The notes beneath the pieces were generated by a model. It did not search any database. It had not been told where the DNA came from and saw only the letters and a list, made by a program, of their open reading frames with translations. The translations under genes were made by a program, and so were the position numbers. Of a stretch of 29,601 bases of DNA, positions 8,205-14,581 are shown in pieces. Origin of the DNA: Acetobacteraceae bacterium. GTDB taxonomy: Bacteria; Pseudomonadota; Alphaproteobacteria; Acetobacterales; Acetobacteraceae. The stretch's first letter is position 1; each line of letters opens with the position of its first letter. Where the stretch lies: contig JASHVY010000526.1 in NCBI GenBank assembly GCA_030044345.1, forward strand, positions 1 through 29,601, in the 5' to 3' direction.

Positions 8205-9152
8205 TCAGCTCAACTGCGAGCCAATGATGGAAAGCACGGCGAGCAAGAAGGACGCGGCGAGCGGTTCCTGATAGCGGTAGAAGCGAAGGCGTGATTGAGT
8301 GGTGTCCACGAAGACAACCGCACAGGCGACGAACGTGAATTTGAGCATAAGCGCGATCGCGGCCGCCACAGCTCCGAGCGCTGTTCCTTGTACCGACAGA
8401 CCCCACGGTAGGAAGAGCACGTTGCAGAAGATCGTGTAGAGGATGAACTGCTTCATCATTCCCGCCCAACGCAGAAGGGCGAGCAGCGGCCCGGAATACT
8501 CAAGTATCCGGCCTTCTTCTATCATATAGACTTCGATATGGGTCGTGGAATGGATGGGCAGGCGGTCCGTCTCCGTCAGCAGAAGGATGAAAAAAGCGGC
8601 GACCAGGAAGAGATGTTGAGGGCTCCAATATGCAGCCGGGCTGGCAACGAGGAGATGATTGACGACGAAAGGCAGCATTGACTTTGCGAGCAGCGTGATG
8701 CCGATAAAGACGAGAATGAGGGTGGGCTCAGCCAAGATAGCGACCATCACCGCCCGGCTTGCCCCGATGCCGCCATAAGCGCTGCCGCTATCAAGTCCGG
8801 CGAGCACGATCATGAAAGAGCCGAGGGTCAGGATGAGCCCGCCGCCAAGGATATCGCCCATGTCGGAGAGCGGCAGCGGATAGTTGGTGAGGACCGGGAT
8901 CAGGATCGGCACGATCATCATACAGGTGAAGGCCGTAATCGGTGTAACCCAGAACAGCCATGAGGCGGCTTCTGATACCAGGCTCTGCTTGTGGAAGAGT
9001 TTCCAGAGATCGCGGTAGGGCTGAAAAATGCCCGGCCCCTGGCCCCGCTGAATCCGCTCCTCGAACTGGAGAATGATGCCCTGAAGGAGCGGCGCCAGTA
9101 CCAGAACGGTCAGCACCTGCGCAATCTGCAGAAGGATGTCGCGGGCCGTCAT
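8205..9152 (-). CDS. hyfC: HyfC/NuoH-like membrane subunit (operon 1)
   Basis: A 315-residue NuoH-like subunit that anchors the peripheral electron-transfer arm to the membrane arm and, in complex I, forms the quinone cavity. Visible signatures are the cytoplasmic loop RGQGPGIFQPYRDLWKLF (36-53), TETDRLPI (193-200) and the acidic loop IEEGRILEYSGP (211-222). It has about eight membrane helices. I choose the ATG at 9152 with the AGGCGGGG purine run upstream; the longer reading to 9269 would translate the riboswitch itself. It is the first gene of operon 1, 98 bases downstream of the fluoride aptamer. Confidence 0.93.
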   Translation of the reverse strand: MTARDILLQIAQVLTVLVLAPLLQGIILQFEERIQRGQGPGIFQPYRDLWKLFHKQSLVSEAASWLFWVTPITAFTCMMIVPILIPVLTNYPLPLSDMGDILGGGLILTLGSFMIVLAGLDSGSAYGGIGASRAVMVAILAEPTLILVFIGITLLAKSMLPFVVNHLLVASPAAYWSPQHLFLVAAFFILLLTETDRLPIHSTTHIEVYMIEEGRILEYSGPLLALLRWAGMMKQFILYTIFCNVLFLPWGLSVQGTALGAVAAAIALMLKFTFVACAVVFVDTTQSRLRFYRYQEPLAASFLLAVLSIIGSQLS

Positions 9153-9223
9153 GGCCCCGCCTGGAAAAGAGAAAGGTGCGGCAGAAGCCGCAAATTCTTC
9201 CCTTCTTTTCCGGTATCTAACAC
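9149..9223 (-). CDS. Possible 24-codon leader peptide ahead of hyfC
   Basis: A GTG at 9223-9221 opens a 24-codon frame whose TGA (9151-9149) overlaps the hyfC ATG as ATGA. Six bases before the GTG stands GGAGGAG (9236-9230), a strong ribosome binding site that is locked in the 3' arm of the riboswitch expression hairpin. If translated, it would let the riboswitch control hyfC by translational coupling. The peptide itself (VLDTGKEGKNLRLLPHLSLF then QAGP) resembles nothing I know, and a frame this short could be chance. Confidence 0.35.
   Translation of the reverse strand: MLDTGKEGKNLRLLPHLSLFQAGP
9163..9192 (-). terminator. Terminator-like hairpin in the hyfC leader
   Basis: On the minus-strand transcript, TGCGGC (9192-9187) pairs with GCCGCA (9182-9177) around a TTCT loop, followed by ACCTTTCTCTTTT. 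A six-base-pair GC stem with a broken U tract could act as an attenuator between the riboswitch and hyfC. The U tract is imperfect, so this is tentative. Confidence 0.35.
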
Positions 9224-9227
9224 CACA

Positions 9228-9258
9228 GACTCCTCCGCCGACTTCAAACGGAGGAGTC
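9228..9258 (-). promoter_or_regulatory. Riboswitch A expression platform (anti-aptamer hairpin)
   Basis: Positions 9249-9258 and 9228-9237 are perfect 10-base inverted repeats (GACTCCTCCG with CGGAGGAGTC on the transcript) with an 11-base loop. The upstream arm is the 3' pseudoknot strand of aptamer A, so hairpin and folded aptamer exclude each other. The downstream arm contains GGAGGAG, a Shine-Dalgarno-like site. Fluoride binding should keep the first arm in the aptamer and free the second. Confidence 0.75.
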
Positions 9259-9299
9259 ATCAGCCCCAAGGGCGGTTACAAGGTGAACTCCATCACCTG
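9250..9299 (-). promoter_or_regulatory. Fluoride riboswitch aptamer A (hyf operon 1)
   Basis: The transcript reads, in order: hairpin GGTG-atggagtt-CACC (about 9297-9282), linker with TAACC, hairpin GCCC-ttg-GGGC, then CTGATGACTCCTC. The loop GGAGT pairs with ACTCC as the pseudoknot. This is the crcB RNA motif, the fluoride riboswitch, which switches genes on when F- binds. It lies between a promoter-like site and hyfC, and the operon it heads contains crcB, which supports the call. Confidence 0.93.
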
Positions 9300-9305
9300 A
9301 GGCGA

Positions 9306-9335
9306 ATGAAAGACGTAAGTGGCCCGCGCTGTCAA
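9306..9335 (-). promoter_or_regulatory. Probable promoter of hyf operon 1
   Basis: On the minus strand a perfect TTGACA (9335-9330) stands 18 bases before TTTCAT (9311-9306). Initiation would fall close to 9299, at the edge of the fluoride aptamer, as expected for a riboswitch leader. The -10 match is weak, so the spacing and position carry the call. Confidence 0.5.
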
Positions 9336-9553
9336 TAGGGAGTGTGCGGGCCAGTGTGCGGGCTCTGGGGGAATGGCGACAGTTTCTGACGCATACTGCC
9401 GATGAACACACGGAATCGACGTGCCGTTCCAGGCACGCGGTGAAAGTATTTGCCCGGATCTAAACAATGAGCAACAAATCGGAGATCGACCGGAGGTCGT
9501 TGCTCTCATGTATTGAGACGATCCTGCCTTCGATCTTCTATATCTCTCCCTAT

Positions 9554-10111
9554 CTATCTCTCAACTATGGTATTGGATGTCGCCTCGCCGAGTTCAGCTC
9601 CCATTGTGCTTGTGTCTGTAAATCGCGACCCTTGTTTCCACCGGTCATTCAGCAGTGCCGCAAGACTCTCCGCTGAAATTCTGAGGCACTCGGGACAGAG
9701 AAAGGCGCGTTTAACAGTTGCCCCGGAATACCACGTGAAGGTCACCTTTGTTCCGGACTTGCCGGCCAAGACATAGAACGGCTCGGGTATGTCATGCCAC
9801 AGGTAGCGACGCACCGCCCACGGATCGCGCACGATCAAGGCATCGTGTTCCAACCGGACTTCGAGAATCGGATGGAATACATTGGATGCACCGAGTCCCG
9901 CCACAATAGCGAGACAGACGATCGTGGCAAGGGCGACCTGATTGTTCAGATATCCAACACTTTGGATGAAAGCAGTGCCAATGCCAATGACAGCACAAGT
10001 GAAGGTGAGGAGGAGGCCGGGACCACGAGGCGGACGCAGCGACAGAATCGCAGCTTTCGATACTCCTGCCGAAAGCTGCCGGCCTTTGGCCTGGACATTT
10101 TCTGTATGCAT
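9554..10111 (-). CDS. Small membrane protein downstream of fluoride riboswitch B
   Basis: A 185-residue protein that I do not recognise. Residues 1-30 are polar and basic; two hydrophobic segments follow (LLLTFTCAVIGIGTAFIQ, then VALATIVCLAIVAGLGA), forming a membrane hairpin. The rest (about 80-150) is a soluble, strand-rich domain with LEVRLEHDALIVRDPW and YLWHDIPEPFYVLAG, which looks like the small bacterial PH-like domain attached to such hairpins. A Cys pair occurs in AFLCPECLRIS. It is the first clearly gene-like frame downstream of riboswitch B on the same strand, although about 400 bases of leader lie between. The ATG at 10111 has no strong ribosome binding site, so the start is uncertain. 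It may be a new fluoride-response membrane protein (inference). Confidence 0.68.
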   Translation of the reverse strand: MHTENVQAKGRQLSAGVSKAAILSLRPPRGPGLLLTFTCAVIGIGTAFIQSVGYLNNQVALATIVCLAIVAGLGASNVFHPILEVRLEHDALIVRDPWAVRRYLWHDIPEPFYVLAGKSGTKVTFTWYSGATVKRAFLCPECLRISAESLAALLNDRWKQGSRFTDTSTMGAELGEATSNTIVER

Positions 10112-10509
10112 CAGGGTCGGATCTACAGCCGGATCGAGGCCTGTAGCTTTCCGCCATCGGTTGTCGATCGAATTTCTTGTTTACGGATACGGAATGATAG
10201 AGTGACAATAGACCATCGATTATGGTGTGCTTCGCACAACTGTATTAGACGCGTGGCCGTGTCTCGACGTTGTGGCCATTGATATCGGAGGTCAAGGTCA
10301 CGAACGATGTATGACCGGCGATCTTCGCATTTGAAAGCCGGATTGTGCGTAGGCTTCATCCCGGCCATCGGCATAACTGAATGACCCATGCAATGCATGG
10401 GATGGCGCCGTGCGATCGGAAGGTGGGATAAGGAACGTGATCTCGCGGCCCGTCCATCCGCGCGCCGCGCTCGGGACAGCCGCCGGCAAACCCGGGAAAA
10501 TGACAAGAC
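10112..10509 (-). other. Long leader between riboswitch B and the 185-residue gene
   Basis: A 127-codon frame (10123-10506, TTG start) opens six bases after the AGGAG of riboswitch B's downstream arm, which is the right place for a regulated start. Its residue make-up is Arg- and His-rich and patternless, and overlapping frames look no better. I therefore do not call it a gene with confidence; it may be a leader frame or plain untranslated RNA. Confidence 0.3.
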
Positions 10510-10554
10510 TGACTCCTCTCGTCTAGGAACGGCTACAGGACAAGGTAGGAGTCA
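10510..10554 (-). promoter_or_regulatory. Riboswitch B expression platform
   Basis: On the transcript TGACTCCT (10554-10547) pairs perfectly with AGGAGTCA (10517-10510), and just inside, CTTGTC pairs with GACGAG, giving a 14-base-pair stem with a two-base bulge. The upstream arm is the pseudoknot strand of aptamer B. The downstream arm holds AGGAG, six bases before a TTG. Confidence 0.75.
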
Positions 10555-10593
10555 TCAGCCTTGCCGGCAGTTAGCGGGAAACTCCATTCCCAG
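10544..10593 (-). promoter_or_regulatory. Fluoride riboswitch aptamer B
   Basis: The transcript shows GGGA-atggagtt-TCCC, then CTAACT, hairpin GCC-ggcaa-GGC, and CTGATGACTCCTAC. GGAGT pairs with ACTCC as pseudoknot. All conserved parts of the crcB motif are present in order and spacing. It points leftward, away from hyf operon 2, towards the 185-residue membrane protein gene. Confidence 0.93.
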
Positions 10594-10599
10594 AACATT

Positions 10600-10627
10600 A
10601 GGGTAGTGCGGTAACCCGAGAAGTCAA
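10600..10627 (-). promoter_or_regulatory. Possible promoter for riboswitch B transcript
   Basis: Minus strand TTGACT (10627-10622) lies 16 bases before TACCCT (10605-10600), immediately upstream of aptamer B. The -35 matches well, the -10 poorly. Confidence 0.4.
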
Positions 10628-11210
10628 GCGGAACAAGCGACCCGCTCCTGAGCTTTTCGCTTCGTCCTTCTCCTGGTGTCCAAGGGGTCTTGAATGACCC
10701 TACGGAAGACCTCCGGGCGCTTCCATTTTGGTCTTGCAAGGCCATCTTTCCCTCTGACGTTCAGGCGAGACTCTGCTCGGCGGTCATCCACAATGAGCAG
10801 TCTCTCTTGCGCGTAGTGTTGGGGATAGGGCTACCACAAGGGGAGATGGAGAAGTCAGATTTGGGCGAGCACCTGCCGCAAGGCAACATTGTCCTGAACC
10901 GCTCTACCGTCCCAATTGTCCTCGAGCACCGCAACGAACATCATGCCCCTGTGTCGCGAAACGGGTGCCGGCAATTCGGCCGTCAACCTCGCTTGGTCCA
11001 GGTTCGACCTCTCTCCGGTTCTCCCAAGGGGATCGGCATTCAGTTGGAGAGCAAGAAGTTGTTGCACCTGCGAGCATGTTCAGAGGGCACCAATCGTTAT
11101 TGGCTTCTATGGTCGGCTGATCGGGCAGGCTCGTTAGGGGACGGCACCAGCCCAGTTCCGGGATATCGGATGAGCTTGGGCCAGTGGCCGATCATGCGGG
11201 AGGTAACTGC
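10628..11210. other. Gap with no supported gene
   Basis: About 580 bases. A plus-strand frame (10690-11214, TTG start) and a minus-strand frame (10855-11067, GTG start, with segments such as MMFVAVLEDNWDGRAVQDN) overlap each other. Neither has a ribosome binding site, a recognisable domain or the codon bias of the neighbouring genes. It may be a decayed gene; I see no terminator, RNA gene or insertion sequence. Confidence 0.4.
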
Positions 11211-11239
11211 TTGAACATTTGCTCTCCCTCATGTAAACT
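11211..11239 (+). promoter_or_regulatory. Probable promoter of hyf operon 2
   Basis: TTGAAC (11211-11216), a 17-base spacer, then TAAACT (11234-11239). Initiation would be near 11246, about 20 bases before aptamer C. Confidence 0.5.
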
Positions 11240-11264
11240 TCCAATTCTCGATCGGCTTGTATTG

Positions 11265-11314
11265 CCGGTGATGGAGTCCACCATAACCGCCCTGTGGGGC
11301 CGATGACTCCTATC
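11265..11314 (+). promoter_or_regulatory. Fluoride riboswitch aptamer C (hyf operon 2)
   Basis: Order: GGTG-atggagtc-CACC, ATAACC, hairpin GCCC-tgtg-GGGC, then CGATGACTCCTAT. GGAGT pairs with ACTCC. The conserved CTGATG is CGATG here; everything else matches the crcB motif. It lies 176 bases upstream of hyfC of operon 2, on the same strand. Confidence 0.92.
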
Positions 11315-11359
11315 CGACCTTCCTCAGCCGCTTAAGAAGAGGAAGGGTTGGGGAGGGGT
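11306..11359 (+). promoter_or_regulatory. Riboswitch C expression platform
   Basis: The 20 bases from the pseudoknot strand ACTCC (11306) to 11325 can pair with 11339-11359, with one mismatch, one bulged G and four G-T pairs; the inner eight pairs CCTTCCTC/GAGGAAGG are perfect. It again competes with the aptamer. The downstream arm has GGGGAGG. Directly after it stands TGTGGTGTTA (11359-11368), the same ten bases that follow the hairpin of riboswitch A. Confidence 0.65.
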
Positions 11360-11490
11360 GTGGTGTTATGGGCGGGCAGGCCTGCGGCCTCGTCTTTTCA
11401 GGGTATGGATTATGGCCTCTTGGCGTGGACCAAGGGCGTTGCCTGTACAATTGTAACGACTGCGCCCGCCCGCGGACCAGGGGTTGAGCC

Positions 11491-12441
11491 ATGCTCCCCC
11501 ATATCGGCTACAATCTTCTCCAAGTGGCTGTTGTCATCGGCTTTGCGCCGCTGCTCGAGGGCATCCTTTCGCGCCTCAAGGAGATCGTCCAGTCGAAGTG
11601 CGGGCCAAGTGTCTTTCAGCCCTACCGCGATCTCGCGAAGCTCCTCTGCAAGGACGAAATCGTCTCGCGGGAAAGCTCCTGGCTCTTCCGTGCCGCCCCT
11701 TATGTCGCTTTTACCGCACCCATCTTCGTCACCCTGCTGATCCCGGTCCTCACCGGATATCCGCTGTTCTTCGCCTTCATGGGCGACATGCTCGGGGCTG
11801 GGTTCATTCTTGCCCTCGGTGGCTTCTTCGTCGCATTGGCTGCGGTGGACACTGCCAATCCGTATGGGCCGATGGGGGCAAGCCGTACCCGCATGGTGGG
11901 CTTTCTGACCGAACCTGTATTCCTGATCGTCTTTATGACCATCTCGCTCGTCGCCGGCTCCACCATTCCCTACGTCGTGCAAAAGGAATGGGTGATCTCT
12001 CCGGCGGCCTTCTTCGCCCCGTGGCACGTGCTGCTGCTGCTCGCCTTTCTGCTGCTGATCCTGGCTGAGGACGGTCGGCTTCCGGTGGATAGCGTAAGCG
12101 GGCATTTCGAGCTCGCGATGATCGAGAAATCGAAGTCGCTCGAATATTCCGGCCGCGGGGCCGCCCTGATGAAGTGGGCCGGCGCGATGAAGCTCTTCGT
12201 GCTGATGGTCGTGTTCCTCAATGTCCTGGTCACGCCGTGGGGGCTCGCCGTCTCAACCGCGCCCGTGGAAGTGCTGCTCGCAGTCCCGTACGTCCTCTTC
12301 AAGATGCTGCTCTTCCTCCTGGTGCTGGTGGCGATTGAATCCTCGCTCGCGAAACTGAGGCTGTTTCGAATCTCCGAATTCACGGGTGCGGCCTTCGTCA
12401 TTGCCGTGGTGGCGATGGTCTCGCGTCTGTTCGCGGCCTGA
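11491..12441 (+). CDS. hyfC: HyfC/NuoH-like membrane subunit (operon 2)
   Basis: A 316-residue NuoH-like subunit, paralogous to the operon 1 copy. Shared signatures are CGPSVFQPYRDLAKLL (37-52), LAEDGRLPVDS and the loop MIEKSKSLEYSG. It has about eight membrane helices and should join the peripheral arm to the membrane arm. The ATG at 11491 is preceded by GGGGTTGAG. It is the first gene of operon 2, behind fluoride riboswitch C. The acidic loop is less acidic than in copy 1 (EKSKS against EEGRI), which could reflect a different partner or substrate (inference). Confidence 0.93.
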   Translation: MLPHIGYNLLQVAVVIGFAPLLEGILSRLKEIVQSKCGPSVFQPYRDLAKLLCKDEIVSRESSWLFRAAPYVAFTAPIFVTLLIPVLTGYPLFFAFMGDMLGAGFILALGGFFVALAAVDTANPYGPMGASRTRMVGFLTEPVFLIVFMTISLVAGSTIPYVVQKEWVISPAAFFAPWHVLLLLAFLLLILAEDGRLPVDSVSGHFELAMIEKSKSLEYSGRGAALMKWAGAMKLFVLMVVFLNVLVTPWGLAVSTAPVEVLLAVPYVLFKMLLFLLVLVAIESSLAKLRLFRISEFTGAAFVIAVVAMVSRLFAA

Positions 12442-12447
12442 GGGTGG

Positions 12448-13131
12448 ATGATGACGGCCATGCTCGGGACATCCTCGCTCCTCAGTATCGAGGCCCTGAC
12501 CGGCGGGGTCTTCCTGCTGACCGCGCTCGGTACGGTGGCGGCGCGGCAGTTGCTCGCATGCTTCCGGCTCTTCGTGCTGCAATCCTTCCTACTCAGCGTT
12601 TCGGCTGCCCTGCTCGGCGTTGCCCTTCATTCGCCGCACCTGCTCGCAGTGGCGGCGATCACACTCGCGACGAAGACAATGTTGATCCCCTGGCTCCTGC
12701 GCAGGACCGTTCATGATGAGGTGTACCGCATCCGCGAGATCGACCAGGTCCTCAACATCCCGTCCTCGCTTCTGCTCGCACTCGCGCTTACCGGCGCCGC
12801 TTATGTGTTTACCGACTCGCTTGGCGCCGTTGGTGTCCCCGCCTATTCCTTTGTTAATCTGCCGATCGGTATCGCGACCCTTCTGCTCGGCGCATTCACG
12901 CTGACAGTCCGCCGCGAGGCAGTGGCCCAGCTCCTCGCTCTGTTGGTTGCCGAGAACGGCGTCTTCTTTGCAGGCATCACGATCGTGCCCGATCTCCCGG
13001 CGATCGCCGAGCTCGCTGCGGCGGTGGACATCCCGGTCTATACGCTCGTCATCGGTCTGCTGACGCGGCGCATTCATAGCGAGATCGGCACGACGATGGT
13101 CGGCAGGCTGGTGGCGCTCAAGGAGGAATAG
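12448..13131 (+). CDS. hyfE: HyfE-like membrane subunit (operon 2)
   Basis: A 227-residue hydrophobic protein with about seven helices, same family and length as the operon 1 HyfE. The NuoK-like segment AQLLALLVAENGVFFAG carries the membrane Glu. Two ATG codons (12448 and 12451) stand side by side after CTGAGGGTGG; either could be the start. It begins 6 bases after hyfC and ends 3 bases before hyfF, so the genes are one transcript. Confidence 0.9.
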   Translation: MMTAMLGTSSLLSIEALTGGVFLLTALGTVAARQLLACFRLFVLQSFLLSVSAALLGVALHSPHLLAVAAITLATKTMLIPWLLRRTVHDEVYRIREIDQVLNIPSSLLLALALTGAAYVFTDSLGAVGVPAYSFVNLPIGIATLLLGAFTLTVRREAVAQLLALLVAENGVFFAGITIVPDLPAIAELAAAVDIPVYTLVIGLLTRRIHSEIGTTMVGRLVALKEE

Positions 13132-13134
13132 GAA

Positions 13135-14580
13135 ATGGTGCTTGCGGCTGTGCTCCTAGTGCCTGTGGTCGCAAGCCTGCTCACTCTCGCCATGGGAACA
13201 CAGCATCGGCGCGGCCTGTTGACCGTACTCGCGATGGCGTCTGTTCTTGCGTTGTCACTCGCTGCTGCGCGTTCCACCCTCGCAAAGGACCAGATCTCCA
13301 CTGCCGGCGGCTGGCTCGCCTGCGACGGGCTCGGTGCGCTTATTCTGGTGCTCGTCGCCTTCGTTTCCTTCACCGCGGCACTTTTTTCCGCCGGCTATCT
13401 CGCGCAGCGCCATCCCCACGAGGAGAGCGGCTGGCACAGTGCGTACTATCCGCTCTTCAATCTCTTCGTCGCCTCGATGCTGGCCGTGCCGTTGATGGCG
13501 AATGTCGCACTCCTTTGGGTAGCGCTGGAACTCACAACCCTGCTTTCAGCCTTCCTGGTCGGATTCGAGGCGACGCCGGAGGCGTTGGAGGCTGCGTGGA
13601 AATACGCCCTCCTTACCACGCTCGGCGCGATCATTGCCCTGCTCGGCGTGCTCATCCTCTACTGGGGCACGCGCGTTGCCGGCAAGGAGGTGTTCACCTG
13701 GAACGAGTTGATCACGGATGCGCCGGCAATGCCGCCCGCGCTGATCTGGCCTGCATTCCTGCTCATCCTGATCGGGTTTGGTACCAAGGTTGGGTTGGTG
13801 CCAATGCACACCTGGCTGCCCGACGCCCACAGTCAGGCGCCCGCGCCGATCTGTGCGCTGCTTTCAGGAGTTGAGACATCGACTGCGCTCTACGTCATCC
13901 TCAGGCTGTATGCCGTGTTGAGCCGCGTGCCCGGATCAGAGGCCGAACCGTGGTTTCTGGTCTTCGGAGTGCTCTCGGTCGGGGTGGCGACGATCCTCCT
14001 CGTGCAGGTGCGCGACTACAAACGGATGTTCGCATTCTCAACCGTCGAGCATATGGGGATCATCCTGCTTGCGGTCGGGCTCGGCAGCGCCGACGCACGC
14101 TTTGCCGCCGCCTACCAGATTACCGCCCACGCGCTCGCCAAATCCTTCTGCTTCTTTGCCTCTGGAATCGTGGTCCTCGTTCTCGGTGAGCAACGGATCG
14201 CCGCGGTCCATGGCCTCGCACGGCGAGCGCCGATCGCGGCCGTGCCGCTGATCGCCGGCGCACTCGCCATCACCGGCATGCCGCCCTCGGCAATCTTCGC
14301 GAGCGAGCTGCTGATTCTAAAGGCAGGCCTGGCACGAGGCGAATATCTGGTAACGGGCTTTCTCGCACTTTTCATCGTGGTCGGGTTTGCGGCAATCATG
14401 CGGCACGCAACTCGGATGTCATTCGGTGCCGGTCCCCTCGGGCGCTGGCCTGGGGTCGTCCCGGGTACGTGCCTTGCAGCGCTTGCGATCACTGCGGCCC
14501 CGCTGGTGATTCTCGGCCTCTCGATGCCGACCGCACTGGTCGGATTGCTTCAGTTGGCGGGTACGGCAATGGGGCGCTGA
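13135..14580 (+). CDS. hyfF: HyfF-like antiporter-type membrane subunit (operon 2)
   Basis: A 481-residue NuoM/NuoN-like ion-translocating subunit. Channel residues are kept: Glu132 (ALELTTLLS), Lys156 (AAWKY), Lys218 (GFGTKVGLVPMHTWLPDAH) and Lys335 (TAHALAKSFCFF). Start ATG at 13135 follows AAGGAGGAATAGGAA, a good ribosome binding site inside the end of hyfE. Compared with copy 1, the helix after TM7 reads LLSGVETSTALYVI instead of MLSGALLNTAMIGI, an extra Glu within the membrane. Confidence 0.93.
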   Translation: MVLAAVLLVPVVASLLTLAMGTQHRRGLLTVLAMASVLALSLAAARSTLAKDQISTAGGWLACDGLGALILVLVAFVSFTAALFSAGYLAQRHPHEESGWHSAYYPLFNLFVASMLAVPLMANVALLWVALELTTLLSAFLVGFEATPEALEAAWKYALLTTLGAIIALLGVLILYWGTRVAGKEVFTWNELITDAPAMPPALIWPAFLLILIGFGTKVGLVPMHTWLPDAHSQAPAPICALLSGVETSTALYVILRLYAVLSRVPGSEAEPWFLVFGVLSVGVATILLVQVRDYKRMFAFSTVEHMGIILLAVGLGSADARFAAAYQITAHALAKSFCFFASGIVVLVLGEQRIAAVHGLARRAPIAAVPLIAGALAITGMPPSAIFASELLILKAGLARGEYLVTGFLALFIVVGFAAIMRHATRMSFGAGPLGRWPGVVPGTCLAALAITAAPLVILGLSMPTALVGLLQLAGTAMGR

Positions 14581-14581
14581 G

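Noticed and set aside
10690..11214. Plus-strand 174-codon frame before operon 2.
   Set aside because: TTG start without ribosome site, no domain, overlapped by an equally open minus-strand frame; it also runs up to the operon 2 promoter.
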